From assembly GCA_033725935.1 (NCBI GenBank), contig MU867069.1:620001-684000 (forward strand): DNA of 64,000 nt, written 5' to 3'. Origin of the DNA: Cladorrhinum sp. PSN259. Lineage: Eukaryota > Ascomycota > Sordariomycetes > Sordariales > Podosporaceae. Below the pieces are notes generated by a model, which saw only the letters and a list, made by a program, of their open reading frames with translations, did no database searches and was not told where the DNA came from. Of this stretch, positions 9,961-20,758 are shown one piece after another; position 1 is the stretch's first letter, and each line of letters opens with the position of its first letter. Position numbers and translations under genes: made by a program.

Positions 9961-10897
9961 CTATAGGATAACACACTTCCCTGGCAAACCACATGGACCT
10001 TCCTTGACCTTGTTCTGCTCTGGAACAGCAGGCTCCTCCCTCTTGGGTTGAACGGCTGGAGCTGAAGCTGAAGCTGGGGCCACAGCCGCAGCCGCGCCTT
10101 GAACTGAGACTACTTTTTCACCTCCCGAACCTCCTTTGCCAACAAACCCGATTAGCGTCCACACGCTATTCATCATCACTTCCTAAACCGCCCTTCTCCT
10201 TATGATGTGTTTACGCACCGAAAGCCTTGGCGACAGTCTTGTAGAATTCCTCGCCCTGAATGGTAGCGAGCTCCTTCTCAGTATCGCTAGGCTGGCGGCT
10301 TCCGTCACCACCAGCAAAAGTGCCAGCTCCCCAAGCACTACCGCCGCGCACCTGGTTGAGGTCGGTCAGGATGCCGAAAGCCTTGGCGTAGCCGAGAGGA
10401 ACATAGATGATACCGTGGTGAGCAAAAGTGCTCATGGCAGCGAGAGCAGTCGACTCCTGGCCACCGCCCTGGGACGCAGTGCTGACGAAGATGCCGGCGT
10501 ACTTGGCGTGGTAACCGCCGGTCTGCCAGATACTGCCGGTCTTGTCCCAGAATGTCTTCCACTGGGCGGGGAAGTTGCCGTAACGAGTAGGAATACCGAA
10601 CAGGAAGCCGTCGTAGTCCTTGAGAACGGTAGGGTCGGTGAGGACGGGGACGTCTGAAGGCTTAGGGGGAGCGTGCATCTTGGTGAGGACCTCGTCGGAG
10701 AGGGTCTCTTGGATCTGGAACAGATCGGCAGTACCGCCGGCCTTCTCAATGCCAGCCTTCTCGGCCTCGGCAAGCTGCCTGATGTGGCCGTACATGGAGT
10801 ACTATTGTCGCATTTCTTGGTTAGCGGCGCCAATTAAGGTTGTTGATACCAGACGAAGTAGTAAACCTACGTAGACAATTGCGATCTTGGGAGCCAT
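9961..10897 (-). CDS. WrbA/Pst2-type flavodoxin-like NAD(P)H:quinone oxidoreductase with CAAX-box isoform
   Basis: Exon 1 is 10897-10871 (MAPKIAIVY), exon 2 starts at 10801 (YSMYGHIRQLAEAE, the FMN phosphate loop region). Reading straight on gives a stop at 10211 and a 205-residue protein ending AKAFGA. However, GTGCGT at 10218 is a good donor, with a GCTAAT branch site and an AG at 10134. Splicing this 85-nt intron keeps phase and adds 57 residues (10133-9961), rich in Ala/Pro/Lys and ending GPCGLPGKCVIL, a CAAX prenylation box with an extra nearby Cys. The long form has 260 residues. Family members reduce quinones by two electrons and protect against oxidative stress; yeast Pst2/Rfs1/Ycp4 are membrane-linked. 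Motifs GIPTRYGNFPAQWKTFWD and STASQGGGQE are typical. A TATATAAA lies near 11025-11034. Confidence 0.9.
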
Positions 10898-12281
10898 TGT
10901 GATTAACTAATGGAGCGATGGAGAGATATCGAAAATGAAGAAGACGATGCTTGATGGATGGTATGTGTGGATGAATGACGAATTTGAAAAAGGGAAATGC
11001 CTTGGGAGGGGGGTAAATACCACCTTTATATAAACAGATGTACCTCCATCTACGAAATGATGATGATACACAGGGAAGATCCCGCCTCAGAAAGCGTCTC
11101 AGCTACCCCTCCACCCCTCCATTGCAGGTTCCCCATCTGCATCGGCATCTCGACCGAACGAGGAGCCTTGCAGCGGTACCTTACTAGTATTCGTCAGGAT
11201 CGAATAATTGGAGCAATTTCTTTCCCAATCAGTTTTAGTTTCTCGCCGAGAATGACACCGGCTTCAATGTTTTCTGCTTTCAGAGCCATGATTCGGAAAC
11301 AGACAAAGCATCTGTCAGCTCAAAGCTCAGACCGCAGCCGAGCAAGGGACATGTAAGTGGGGTTTCAACCCCACTTCTAGTTTGGCGCTCTGCTGCTGAA
11401 TAAGGGCTTACAGCGGGTTCTGTAAGGCATCATTCATCCAGATCACCCTCGCATGTTTAGCCCATGCTTTGTCACGGTTACCAATCTGTTGTAAAACCAG
11501 GACAAGGAGTTGATGTTGGATTCAACTGTTGTAAATTATCGGAATCCGGAAAGCCTCCCTCGCATCACACCCAGCCAGCTGTAGCTTGAGCACAGACAAT
11601 GAAACATTTGCTGAGTGAGAGGTGTCCAACCTTCCACCACCCTTTTTGGGGACTCCCTGTTGATGCTCACGATACCCAATTTTCCGTCAACTACACCCAC
11701 TTTTGGACAAGCAGCTACCCTGTAGACTAATAGATAGCTTAGATAACCCACATATATAAAAATCCTTCCTCCCTCTCAAACCATTACCCAATCATTCTTT
11801 TATACTAGTCTAAATTCTTACGATGGCTATTAGAAAGGGAATCCGAGTCTTGGAAATCATTCCACAAAAAGAGGAAGGGTTAAGAACTTTGGAAAGGATT
11901 TTCCCTGCAGCTTCCCGGGAGAAATTGGGTATTGTAAGTATCAACAGTATTTGAGACAGTGAGCCCCCGTCGGCGTTGACAACTTCTCCAGCGAAGCAAC
12001 AAACATCATTCTTGCGCCGACTTTGATGTCGACATCTGTTGTAGGACTTTATTTCATCATGCATTGAAACCTTCAATATACAAAGTAGTATTACATGGTC
12101 ACAATATCTATCTAAATGCATGACCGCCACTTCGAAAACGCCGATCTTGAACCCTTCGCTTAGGACCCCCACATCGAGGATTAAGCCTGGCATCAAGACT
12201 GCCTCCAAACACTACATTCCAAAGATATCTCAGAGTCAAACAATGATGCTAATGCTATACAGATGCAAGCCTTCATTCGGC
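10898..12281. other. Intergenic, no gene seen
   Basis: Holds the promoter of the flavodoxin gene (TATA-like element at 11025-11034) and the 3' flank of the next MFS gene. Short frames, including a 132-codon antisense one near 11810-12208, lack motifs and splice partners. Confidence 0.45.
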
Positions 12282-13676
12282 TCATGCCTTCCACGTCCCC
12301 TTTTTCCTATACAACAAGAATCTTGATCCAGCATAGAACCCCGTAGCAACCAACAACCCAACCGCCGAATACAATCTCGTCTCCAACCATCTCGGATGCC
12401 CCTCAGCACCCAATATCGCACCGCCAATCGGAGTTCCGCACAGTATCGCAACTCCCGACACGAGAAAACCCATCCCCATCCTCGTTCCTATCTGACTGAC
12501 GTCGGGGGCCAAGCTGACAAACACGCTCGGCGTCAAACTGACCACACCCCCCGAAAAGGCTCCGTAAAGCAGGACATAAACCACGGCCCCAGCCAAGTTC
12601 GACACTCCCAACCACCCAAAATTCAGCGCCGTGCTGCCAACCATGCAGCAAATCATCAGGTTTAAACTCCCAAACTTATCAGCGAGCGCATTCGGTATGA
12701 GTCGTCCGGCAATCGACCCAGCATTCAGCAGCGTAACCAGGTAAGGCGCAAACCCTGCTCCAGCCAACTTCCGTGAAGTAGCATACAGCGTGATATAAAA
12801 GAAGGGCACATACAGCGTCAAGAACGCAAAGAATCCCGCCGTGACGAACAGCACATAGGGTGCGTCCTTGACCACTGTAAGATCGAGAATCGCTCTGCCC
12901 TTGCCCGAGGGAGGCACCCTCGTCCTCATGAAAGCAATCGGCACGACGGACATGGCCAAAAGTATAAAAGCAATCACCCTCGTCGCCCATCCGAACCCGA
13001 TGCTTTCCTGCAGCCGACTAAAGATGATGGGAAAAACGGAGCCGGCAACCGGTGATCCGGCGCTGCAGATGCCCAAAGCCAACGAGCGGTGGCGATCAAA
13101 GTACTGAGACATGATGGCGGCACTGGGCAAAAACGTCATGCCCATCCCTATCCCCATGGTGAATCCCTGAGCCAGGAGGACCTGCCAGTACTTGGTGCAG
13201 AGCGAGGTCATGAACTGCCCGAAGACTATGAGGAACATGCCAACTATTAGGAGGTGCCGAAAGTATCCCCTGTCGTATAGTGGGCCGGCGAAGACGCCGA
13301 CGAGGAAGAGGAGAGCGCCCTGGCAGGAGCCGATCCATGAGATCTCTGAGGAGGAGTGGGACTTGAGGAGGTCGGTCTCGTAGTAGGCTTGGAAGACGCC
13401 GAAGGTGTTGATGAGGCCCCAGGTGTTTACTAGGATTGCTGTTGAGCCCAGTACTTGGAGCCAAGCTTGGAGACCGCCGTCGGGTATTGGATCCGGTTGA
13501 TGCTCGTTCTGGTTCTCGTTTGGCCTTGGTGGCTCTTGGGTTTCAGTTTTTGTCGTACCGGGTGGTTGCTGCTTCTCTGGGTCTACTCGGTGTGGAGGGA
13601 TGTCGTCGACTGAGGTCTCCCCGTCGGCCCGGTCCGAGTCGGAGGTGCTATCTGATTTGACATATTTTTCTTCCAT
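12282..13676 (-). CDS. MFS transporter, monocarboxylate porter (MCH/MCT-like) family
   Basis: Single exon, 464 residues. A 70-residue hydrophilic, Ser/Asp/Pro-rich N-terminus precedes PDGGLQAWLQVLGS, the start signature of fungal MCT-like (MCH) transporters. Twelve hydrophobic segments follow, with the conserved NTFGVFQAYYE after helix 1 and GPLYDRGYFRHLL in loop 2-3. Yeast relatives include the riboflavin importer Mch5 and orphan Mch proteins, and despite the name they do not generally carry monocarboxylates; substrate unknown here. It ends with a short basic tail (RKKGTWKA). The ATG at 13676 is the first in frame. Confidence 0.92.
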   Translation of the reverse strand: MEEKYVKSDSTSDSDRADGETSVDDIPPHRVDPEKQQPPGTTKTETQEPPRPNENQNEHQPDPIPDGGLQAWLQVLGSTAILVNTWGLINTFGVFQAYYETDLLKSHSSSEISWIGSCQGALLFLVGVFAGPLYDRGYFRHLLIVGMFLIVFGQFMTSLCTKYWQVLLAQGFTMGIGMGMTFLPSAAIMSQYFDRHRSLALGICSAGSPVAGSVFPIIFSRLQESIGFGWATRVIAFILLAMSVVPIAFMRTRVPPSGKGRAILDLTVVKDAPYVLFVTAGFFAFLTLYVPFFYITLYATSRKLAGAGFAPYLVTLLNAGSIAGRLIPNALADKFGSLNLMICCMVGSTALNFGWLGVSNLAGAVVYVLLYGAFSGGVVSLTPSVFVSLAPDVSQIGTRMGMGFLVSGVAILCGTPIGGAILGAEGHPRWLETRLYSAVGLLVATGFYAGSRFLLYRKKGTWKA

Positions 13677-15679
13677 GACTATGTCAGTCGTTTTTATATT
13701 TTGTGTGAGTATTGTAAGGTGATTTGGATCGGTAGATTTCGTTAGGGTCTGTCTGTTTGGTATGTTTTGGTGTTGATAGGGTTCGTTATCGATGTGACTT
13801 TGCTGATACTACCGTCATTAAAAGTGCGAATTAGGAAATATTAAGAAAAGGCAGAGAAGAAAACAGATATAAAGATTTAAAGGGTTCACCGCTGTGATAG
13901 TGAGCCAAGAAATATTTACTATTGTGGGAAATTGTCAAGCATCGAGGCAGGCCAAGAATAGCTGTGGACGTCCCAGCAATCTGTGGGGATGGATGGATGG
14001 GGGTCTGTCTCCCTCTTATTATCACCAACATAGGCAGGTGTAAGACTGCTATGTACTAGTGTACAGTAGACCAAACCGGGCCGGGGGAGGGGGCATGGTG
14101 TCAAAACGGCTTCTTGACCAACCCACCCACCTATGGAAGAACATTGCCATCCATGTCATATAACGGATATAACTCACGGAGACAAGCAAAAGCTCTCTCA
14201 ACGTATGGAGAAAAACACCACCATTTTCCTTCTTATTCCCCCGCTTTCTTTGTTTTCACACTCATCATCACACCCACGTTTTTTTTTACTACAAGCAGTT
14301 TCTTCTCTTTCCGTTCCGGAGTCGGCATTGCCCCCCGTTTCCAGGTTTCCGCGCGAAGTAATGATTATCGTTCTACCTAATCTTTCTCTTTTTCGGCATT
14401 TTGTTCGCCTTTTTACACTCAATCTCACAAATCATCAAAAAAATTCTGTTTAGTATAACTACTAATCCGTGATCTATAGAAGAAGAGAAAATAAAAAAGC
14501 TTTACCCTTAAAAAGCTGTGTGTGGGGGTGTTATTCTTTCATCAGTTGACCTTGATTACATACTTCTCACCGAAGAAGAAGAAGAAGCGAGGGTTATTAC
14601 CGAGAAGGTTTGGTTTTGGTAAATAAATGATTACTATTCATAAAATAAAAAAGTTAAACAGGGAACGAAAAAACAAACTGGAAATCTGCCGAAAAAGTTT
14701 ACATTCATCAAATTCCCCCAAACTTAAACCAACAAATCCAACCACGCGGCGCCCCCCCCGCCCCTTCCTACTGTACCTTCCCCCGCACATGGCTCCGGTT
14801 TACTTACCGAGTAAACGATCTAGATTAGTAAAATAAACTGTCACTCGACCCTGCCCTGACCCTGACCCTGCCCTTGAACTTGAACTTGAATCCGATGCCC
14901 AGCCCGAGGCTACATTTTGAAGGGAAAGCTTTTTGCGGGGGCGTGATCACGACGGGTCGTCCAGTGCGTGGTACATACTATGTACGGGTTAGTAAACGGG
15001 ATTACTAGTGGTGCTTGGCTGTCGGGCCGGATTCTCCCTTCCGGCATCTTTCACGTGGTAAAAAGTGGTGTTTGACTGAGACATGATCGAGATCGGAGCC
15101 CCATACTCGACCCAACCATGACAACAACAACAAAAACAAAAACAACGGCAGGGCTGTCCTCAGTAAGTGCTGCTTGTTTAATATCAGAGATGCAATTTTT
15201 AGATTTTCGAAAATTTTGCATATTTTATGTACACGGAAGCTGCTGTCCTTCTCCAAATCAGGAGCCACATGATAAGCAACCAAGCAATACTCCAAAAGAA
15301 AGACTGGTTACGTTTTCCCAAGTCGAGTATTGGTGAGAAAAAAGGGGAAAATTATGACCAAAATAAACGTTCTCCTCCATGCCAGCGCAAGAAAACTCCA
15401 AAAAAGCCCAAATCAATTTCATCATTTCCTTCGTCACAGGCCCCTCAACTCCACAGTGCAAGTAAATCCTGAAGAAGAACAAATACCAAAGAAGAGCCAA
15501 AGAGGATTTATATGTTCACAGAGCTGAAGCCTCTTCATTTTCGGGTATCCAATCCAATCACCCATCCCCTCGTCCTCACCTTATCCAAAAAGCCAGCATC
15601 GAAAAACGTATTAGACATTCCAAAAAAGAAGGGTTTCTGTTTTCATATTCTGTACGGCCAAAAACATCCAACATTCCAA
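13677..15679. other. Intergenic 2 kb, low-complexity, no gene seen
   Basis: Pyrimidine-rich around 14200-14420, a (GAA)6 run at about 14572-14588, and a short composite repeat at 14849-14890 (CCCTGA-type units followed by three CTTGAA). Frames of up to about 100 codons (14133-14453 plus, 15005-15295 minus) are leucine/serine-rich without recognisable motifs. Probably promoter of the MFS gene and 3' UTR of the PPxY gene. Confidence 0.45.
14849..14890. repeat. Short tandem hexamer tract (CCCTGA/C, then CTTGAA x3)
   Basis: Adjacent CCCTGC/CCCTGA hexamers run into three exact CTTGAA copies (14873-14890). Simple-sequence DNA; no function assigned. Confidence 0.6.
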
Positions 15680-17184
15680 TCATGGCAGCGCGCTCGATGG
15701 TTCAATAACAATCTGCGGTACCTGTTGTACCCTCAAACTCGGCAGACGGCTCGGATTTCTTTGGCCTTCTTGCTGTTCTTCCTCGCTTCCTTGCTGGGTC
15801 TGAGCCGCGAGATCCTGCATTTGCACCGAAAGCCTATTACTTCTCGTCCGAGCCGGGCCTGGACCCGGATACTCCGGAGGCGGCTCATTATATGGGGTGT
15901 TTCGTCCATTAGACACTGCCGACACGTTCGAGTTCCGCCTCGAATGTCCGGGGGTTATCTCGCTCAGGCTAACTTCATCATAGTCCGGCGGTGGCATGGT
16001 GAGGTCGCCCAAATCAGCATCGGCGGCTTCGATGAGTTCCGGGCTCGACCCGGCACGCGGTGTGGTGACGCCCGATATCCGCGGCGTAGTCGCCCCCGAA
16101 TCGGCTCTCGAGCGCGGCGTCAGTCCCGCGCTGGCTAGACTATACGCGCTTCCTCCTGTCGTCAAACCCGGCGAATCTGGTCGGTCGTGTCCCGTATCGA
16201 TGCTGAGCGTACTCGCGCTTCTTTCCCGGCGATGAAGCAGCCCTCGCGGACCCGTCGAGGCACCAATGCTCGCCGCGTCGCTGAGCAGGCCCACCCGCTC
16301 GCTGTCGGTGCTGTTGGCACGGATACGCGTACCGTCTGCCCTGGCCACGCCCACCTCGGCATATGCCACACTGCTCACCGCCCGCGACCTCGTTTCCTTG
16401 AGGACTTCGTGCTGACTTCGCAATAATTCGATTTCTAGTGTGTTTGTTGTGCTCCGCTCCCGGTTCCGGTCCCTCAGCTCGCGCATTGCAACCACATCAT
16501 GTGTGTCGCGAGCCTGTCGGCGTAACCTGCGACGCTCTTCGCGGTCCTCCATTTGTCTGCGTCGTGCGGCGCGAATCTGGTATAATGCATCCATTTCTGA
16601 TTCGCGCATCGCTTCCTCCTGCTCAGCTGTCGGCATTTCTACTACCACATCGATACCATCGCGCTCGCCCTCCCGTCCGAGAACTTGCTCGGTTTCTGCT
16701 GCTTTTGGTCGGTACGCCGGCAATGTCATTACGCTTCGGACCGAAGTATTACGATCCACTCCGGCTGCGTTGGAGTTCGTGGCGCCTAGTGTTTGGCCGT
16801 TTCGTGCTTGTGCCTCGGCCAATGCCTCCTCCAATCCATCCTGAGCTGATCGGTTGATTTGGCGGGTGGTTGGAGAGTCATCTTCGCGGAGCGTTGGTTT
16901 ATAAGCGATTCTGCCTTTTCGGAAGTATTTGACCTGGATGAAGCGAGCGAAGAGAGTAACGCAGATTAGCCCGACAATGCCGGCAAATACGGCGCCGACA
17001 ATCTGTTTGTAAAAGTGTAAGTTGCCTTATCGATCAATTGTTGATGATAGAGTTAGCATACCCATGTTTCTCTGGATACTGGACCCTGTCTCGCACTTCG
17101 AGTTTGTATCCGTGAATTGGAATGTGGTGGTGGCGTGCCGAGTCCACGACGGGCGGCCGCGTATGATAAAGATGGCGGAGACAT
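15680..17184 (-). CDS. Single-pass membrane protein with basic coiled coil and two PPxY motifs
   Basis: Exon 1 17184-17062 (41 residues) and exon 2 17002-15680, joined across a 59-nt intron (GTATGC donor, GCTAAC branch, AACAG), give 481 residues. A hydrophobic helix (IVGAVFAGIVGLICVTLFARF, residues 42-62) is followed at once by basic residues (QVKYFRKGR). The rest is a long hydrophilic tail: an Arg/Glu-rich helix (RRRQMEDREERRRLRRQARD), a Ser-rich region, then PPPDYDEV (PPxY at 379-382) and EPPPEYPG (416-419). PPxY binds WW domains such as those of Rsp5/Nedd4 ubiquitin ligases, so a membrane adaptor role is inferred. No enzyme domain seen. The N-terminus could also be read as a targeting sequence (Arg/Ser-rich); topology is uncertain. 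Confidence 0.75.
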
Positions 17185-19327
17185 TTCGTCTGGCAGTATT
17201 TTTTCAGAACAAAACGAAACAAACACAACCCTAATAATTATACAATTCTCCTGCAAGACCACTTTTGCATCGCGCTTGTCCCCGAGGGGGACGGTTCTGT
17301 TGCTGTTGCCCAGTAACGGATCCGGTGTGGGATAAAACCACTTTGGAGTGGTGTTTTCAGCTGCTCAATGCGGTCGGGGAAGGTTGGGTTCGTCTCAATA
17401 CAACATGCGGGGAATTGGTGACTCGTGGGGTGGTTGGATGGACGGGACGGGGTGGACACCCAAGACTGAAGGGTCGGTGAGAGACAACTTTTCTTGTTCC
17501 AAAACAACAGCAGCAACGAGCGACAACGATGAAATTGGCAAAAACAATGGAAATGGAACTCGGAAATGGGACGAGGAAGAACAAGGTCAGAGGCTGCAGC
17601 AGAAGGATAAGATGGCCACGGGCCTTTCACCTGCCACAGCGAGGCACTGCCTTTCCTGCCAAGGCCCTGCGCTGGTAAGGCTGCTAAAAGGTCAAGGGCC
17701 CAGGGGGACGCGCACACAATTGATGGAACAACGGAATGGAGTGGAGGGGTGCCCCAGACAGACAGAGCTGAGCCGTTGCATTGCATCCGGCTCGGGCCCA
17801 GACTCAAGGACGGACTTCCCAATGGCGCTTAATTGGTATAAACAGTGCAAGTACCTCTATCTTGCTGTTGGTCTGTCCTGCACTTGCTTTGCGAAAAGGT
17901 AAATGGAAACTTTAACCTGCAACCTGGGTTACTGGATATGACACCGAAGCGAAGCTGGAAGCGGGGCATTGGACACCTCGTGTTTGTGAGCGTTTCGTCG
18001 CAATGGGGCAGGCAGCTCTTTTTCCTAGTCTCACAAGGCCGAAATGACCACGACTTCGCTTCAACCCGATCAAGTTTCACCTTGGGAAATGGTGGTTTTT
18101 ACCTCCAGTAGCTTCTGCTTCCGAAACAACCAAGCAATTCTCTTGTTGGCTTGTTTCTTTTCTACGAATTGTGCAGGATGTACAGAACTACTATAAATCC
18201 AACGCTAGCAACAGAGGGATGCATATCCCACTTCCTTTGCCGCGGCCGGAGATCCAACCAGATTCTCCAGGCAGCCAATTCGGGAAAGTGGGAAGATAAC
18301 AGTAATACAGTCTGCCTTGTGCTGAAGTCTCACGGCATCTTTCACAATGCGGGGATGTGCGGATGCCTGGTCCCGCGTGGCTGGGCCATCAAAACTGTCA
18401 GAAGACGTGCGGGATGAGCATTTGTCGAGCCACGACATCGCCTCACTGTCCTTCTTTTCAATTCTGTACAGATACCTTGCAGATATTTGGAATACACACC
18501 AGTGCCCCCAATACCCTGAGTTTAGTCTAGATAAAGGTCTGTCCCTCCCTCGACCGGCATTTCATTTCGGTTGCGAACGGAAGACGGCCAACCCCCAGGG
18601 TCTAGGTACCGAACGATGCGAGTTCCGAACTCTCATCAGATGGTGACATTGATCCTCAGACTGCGGCACCGTCGGCTATTAGCCAATCAGAATAAACAAC
18701 CCCAGGAATTGGGACAAAGTCGGTGATCCCGTTCATGAGCACTGATGAGATACTGTGCCATTGGAACCCCTTTTTCATCCCTTCTTTTTCATCTCCATCT
18801 TTGCCTCCTCGCCGTACGCTGTCTCACTTGAGATAGCATGGCCGTTGGCAACATTGCATAAATGGTTTGACTTGCCCGTTACCGCCAGACACATGCATAC
18901 AGGTTGTATAGCAACGCGGCTCAGTGTGTGTTGATGACTTACGTACCTCAGGTAAGGACTTGAGCATCATGGCTGGCATGATGGTGGATAGTAATTACAC
19001 GCTGGCCGGCTCCGGGGTCCCACTCTCCCCGATCCGGCGAACTCCCTGGGCCGGACCCGGGCTGACGGATCGGGGGACCCACCTCGGAACCACATGCCAA
19101 TTGCTTCCAAGCTTGGAATTGCATCATCATCTGTCTACCCCTTTCGACACCAACATTAGCAAATAATATCAATGCTTATGCGTCGAGCTGTTCGTTTGTC
19201 TTCAGTTCGTCCTGTAGGGTTAACTCATCACTATTGCTATTCTCCTTTTTTCTACATATTTTCGGATTCACCCACCACTAGACCCGTCCAACCTCGGCTA
19301 TCCCGGCCTCTACATATTCCACCCACC
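17185..19327. other. Divergent intergenic region, no gene seen
   Basis: Between the PPxY membrane protein gene (minus) and the RraA-like gene (plus). A 194-codon antisense frame at 17238-17822 and a 184-codon plus frame at 17348-17902 overlap each other and are composition-driven. The last part (19172-19327) is an in-frame upstream extension of the RraA-like gene, discussed there. Confidence 0.45.
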
Positions 19328-20126
19328 ATGTCCACTACACCTGAAGATCCCATTGTGAAGGCATTGCAGGAGTATACTTCGTATGAGACTCACATGAAAT
19401 AAGTTGGCAATTCAATAACACTCACCCCGATAACCAGATGCGATGTCTCTGATGCGCTTATCAAGCTCAAATTTCCCAACGGCGGCTTCCTGTCCGGACT
19501 AACCATGTGGTCACCGCAACGGCAGCATGGTCCGACAAAAATTGTTGGACCGGCATATACCGTGCAATACGTGCCTCTGGACGATCCCAGACCAAAGTAT
19601 CCGACACATTATGTGAGCTCGCATCCCCTTCACTTTCTTGATGAACTGCAAACCCCTGACACCATGAAAAAAAAAGATCGACTCGGTCCCAGCCGGCGCC
19701 GTAGTCTTTGTCTCTTCCCCCGCCAAAATTCCGAACGCAGTCTACGGAGGTTTGATGTCAACCAGAGCCAAAGCCAGCAGGGCGGTCGGATCAGTCATTG
19801 ACGGCCGATTTCGGGACGTCCAGGAGCAGAGGGACCTTGAGTATCCAGTGTTTGCAAGAGACGTGGGGACCGCGCCTCCCGCTGAGTTGTTGAAGGTTGT
19901 GGCCGTCAATGTGCCGGTCAAATTACAGACTGACGAGCAGGACATGACGATTAACCCCGGTGATTACCTGATTGGTGACTTAAACGGTGTTGTCGTGCTT
20001 CCGAGAGACTTGGCTGAGACAGCTATCCCGCTTATGAAGAAGCAGGTCGAGGCTGATGGCAAGATGGCGGTCGAGATTGCGAAGGGGATGAGCTTTACGG
20101 AGGCTAGCAAGAAGTTTAGACTCTGA
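19328..20126 (+). CDS. RraA-like / HMG-aldolase family protein
   Basis: Three exons (19328-19380, 19438-19612, 19677-20126) give 225 residues. The N-terminus has YTSCDVSDALIKL and the core GGLMSTRAKASRAVGSVIDGRFRD with D118, R122 and D123, the metal and substrate-binding set of the RraA/HMG-aldolase fold; PVFARDVGTAPP is also family-typical. Bacterial members cleave 4-hydroxy-4-methyl-2-oxoglutarate or decarboxylate oxaloacetate; fungal ones are mostly uncharacterised. Residue 111 is Arg where most members carry Gly. The frame stays open upstream to an ATG at 19172, which would add 52 residues starting MLMRRAVRLSSVRPVG, a plausible mitochondrial presequence; the ATG at 19328 has a good context (CACCATG). 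Either or both starts may be used. Confidence 0.88.
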
Positions 20127-20758
20127 AACAGTCTTCTAAAGATAGGGTGGTAGTAGGGAGCTTGGGTAGTCTTGGTTGCCCTCTCAATTTAAGTAGTCTC
20201 TACAGAGTCGATCTCATCTTAGTGTGTAGGGTCTTTGCAATATGAGTGGTGAGTAAGAGAAGGGACACAAATGCCAACGGATCGATCTTGAACATGGCCT
20301 TGTAACTCAGCACCAACAACCATTCTAAAAAGCTAGGAAATATCTTAAGGACCCAGTCATAGCGTCGAGAAAATGCGTAAAAGTAATCTCCGTTTCTGTT
20401 GATGTTGTGTTTGTCGTCCTCCTCCTGAGGCTTCTGTGTGTGAGGGTTAGGGTTACTTCATAAACCATTACCAAGCAATTTTTTTTCTCGCCATCTGAGA
20501 ACGGAAACATAACAAAATTTCAACGCAGCTGAGCATCCAGTGTCCACATGGGGAAAAAAAAAGACACCAGCCGACCTTTCAAACGCTACGTACGAAATAT
20601 ATAAACTTCAACGCCACTCACGTCTTTTTTTTGTTGTTTTTTTCTAAAACCACGTTCGGCGTCAATTACCGATTTTAAATCCGAAACCTTGCATAAGATT
20701 GAAACTTTATTTGATCCTCAAAGCTTGACTCACCCAAAAGTACGCACATATATTTATC
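20127..20758. other. Intergenic with telomere-like motif
   Basis: GGGTTAGGGTT near 20445-20457 (fungal telobox-like), poly-A/T runs, no supported frame. Promoter of the YAE1 gene and 3' UTR of the RraA-like gene. Confidence 0.45.

Noticed and set aside
17238..17822. 194-codon minus-strand frame upstream of the PPxY gene
   Set aside because: Ser/Pro-rich without motif, lies in the leader region, and a competing plus frame of similar length overlaps it.
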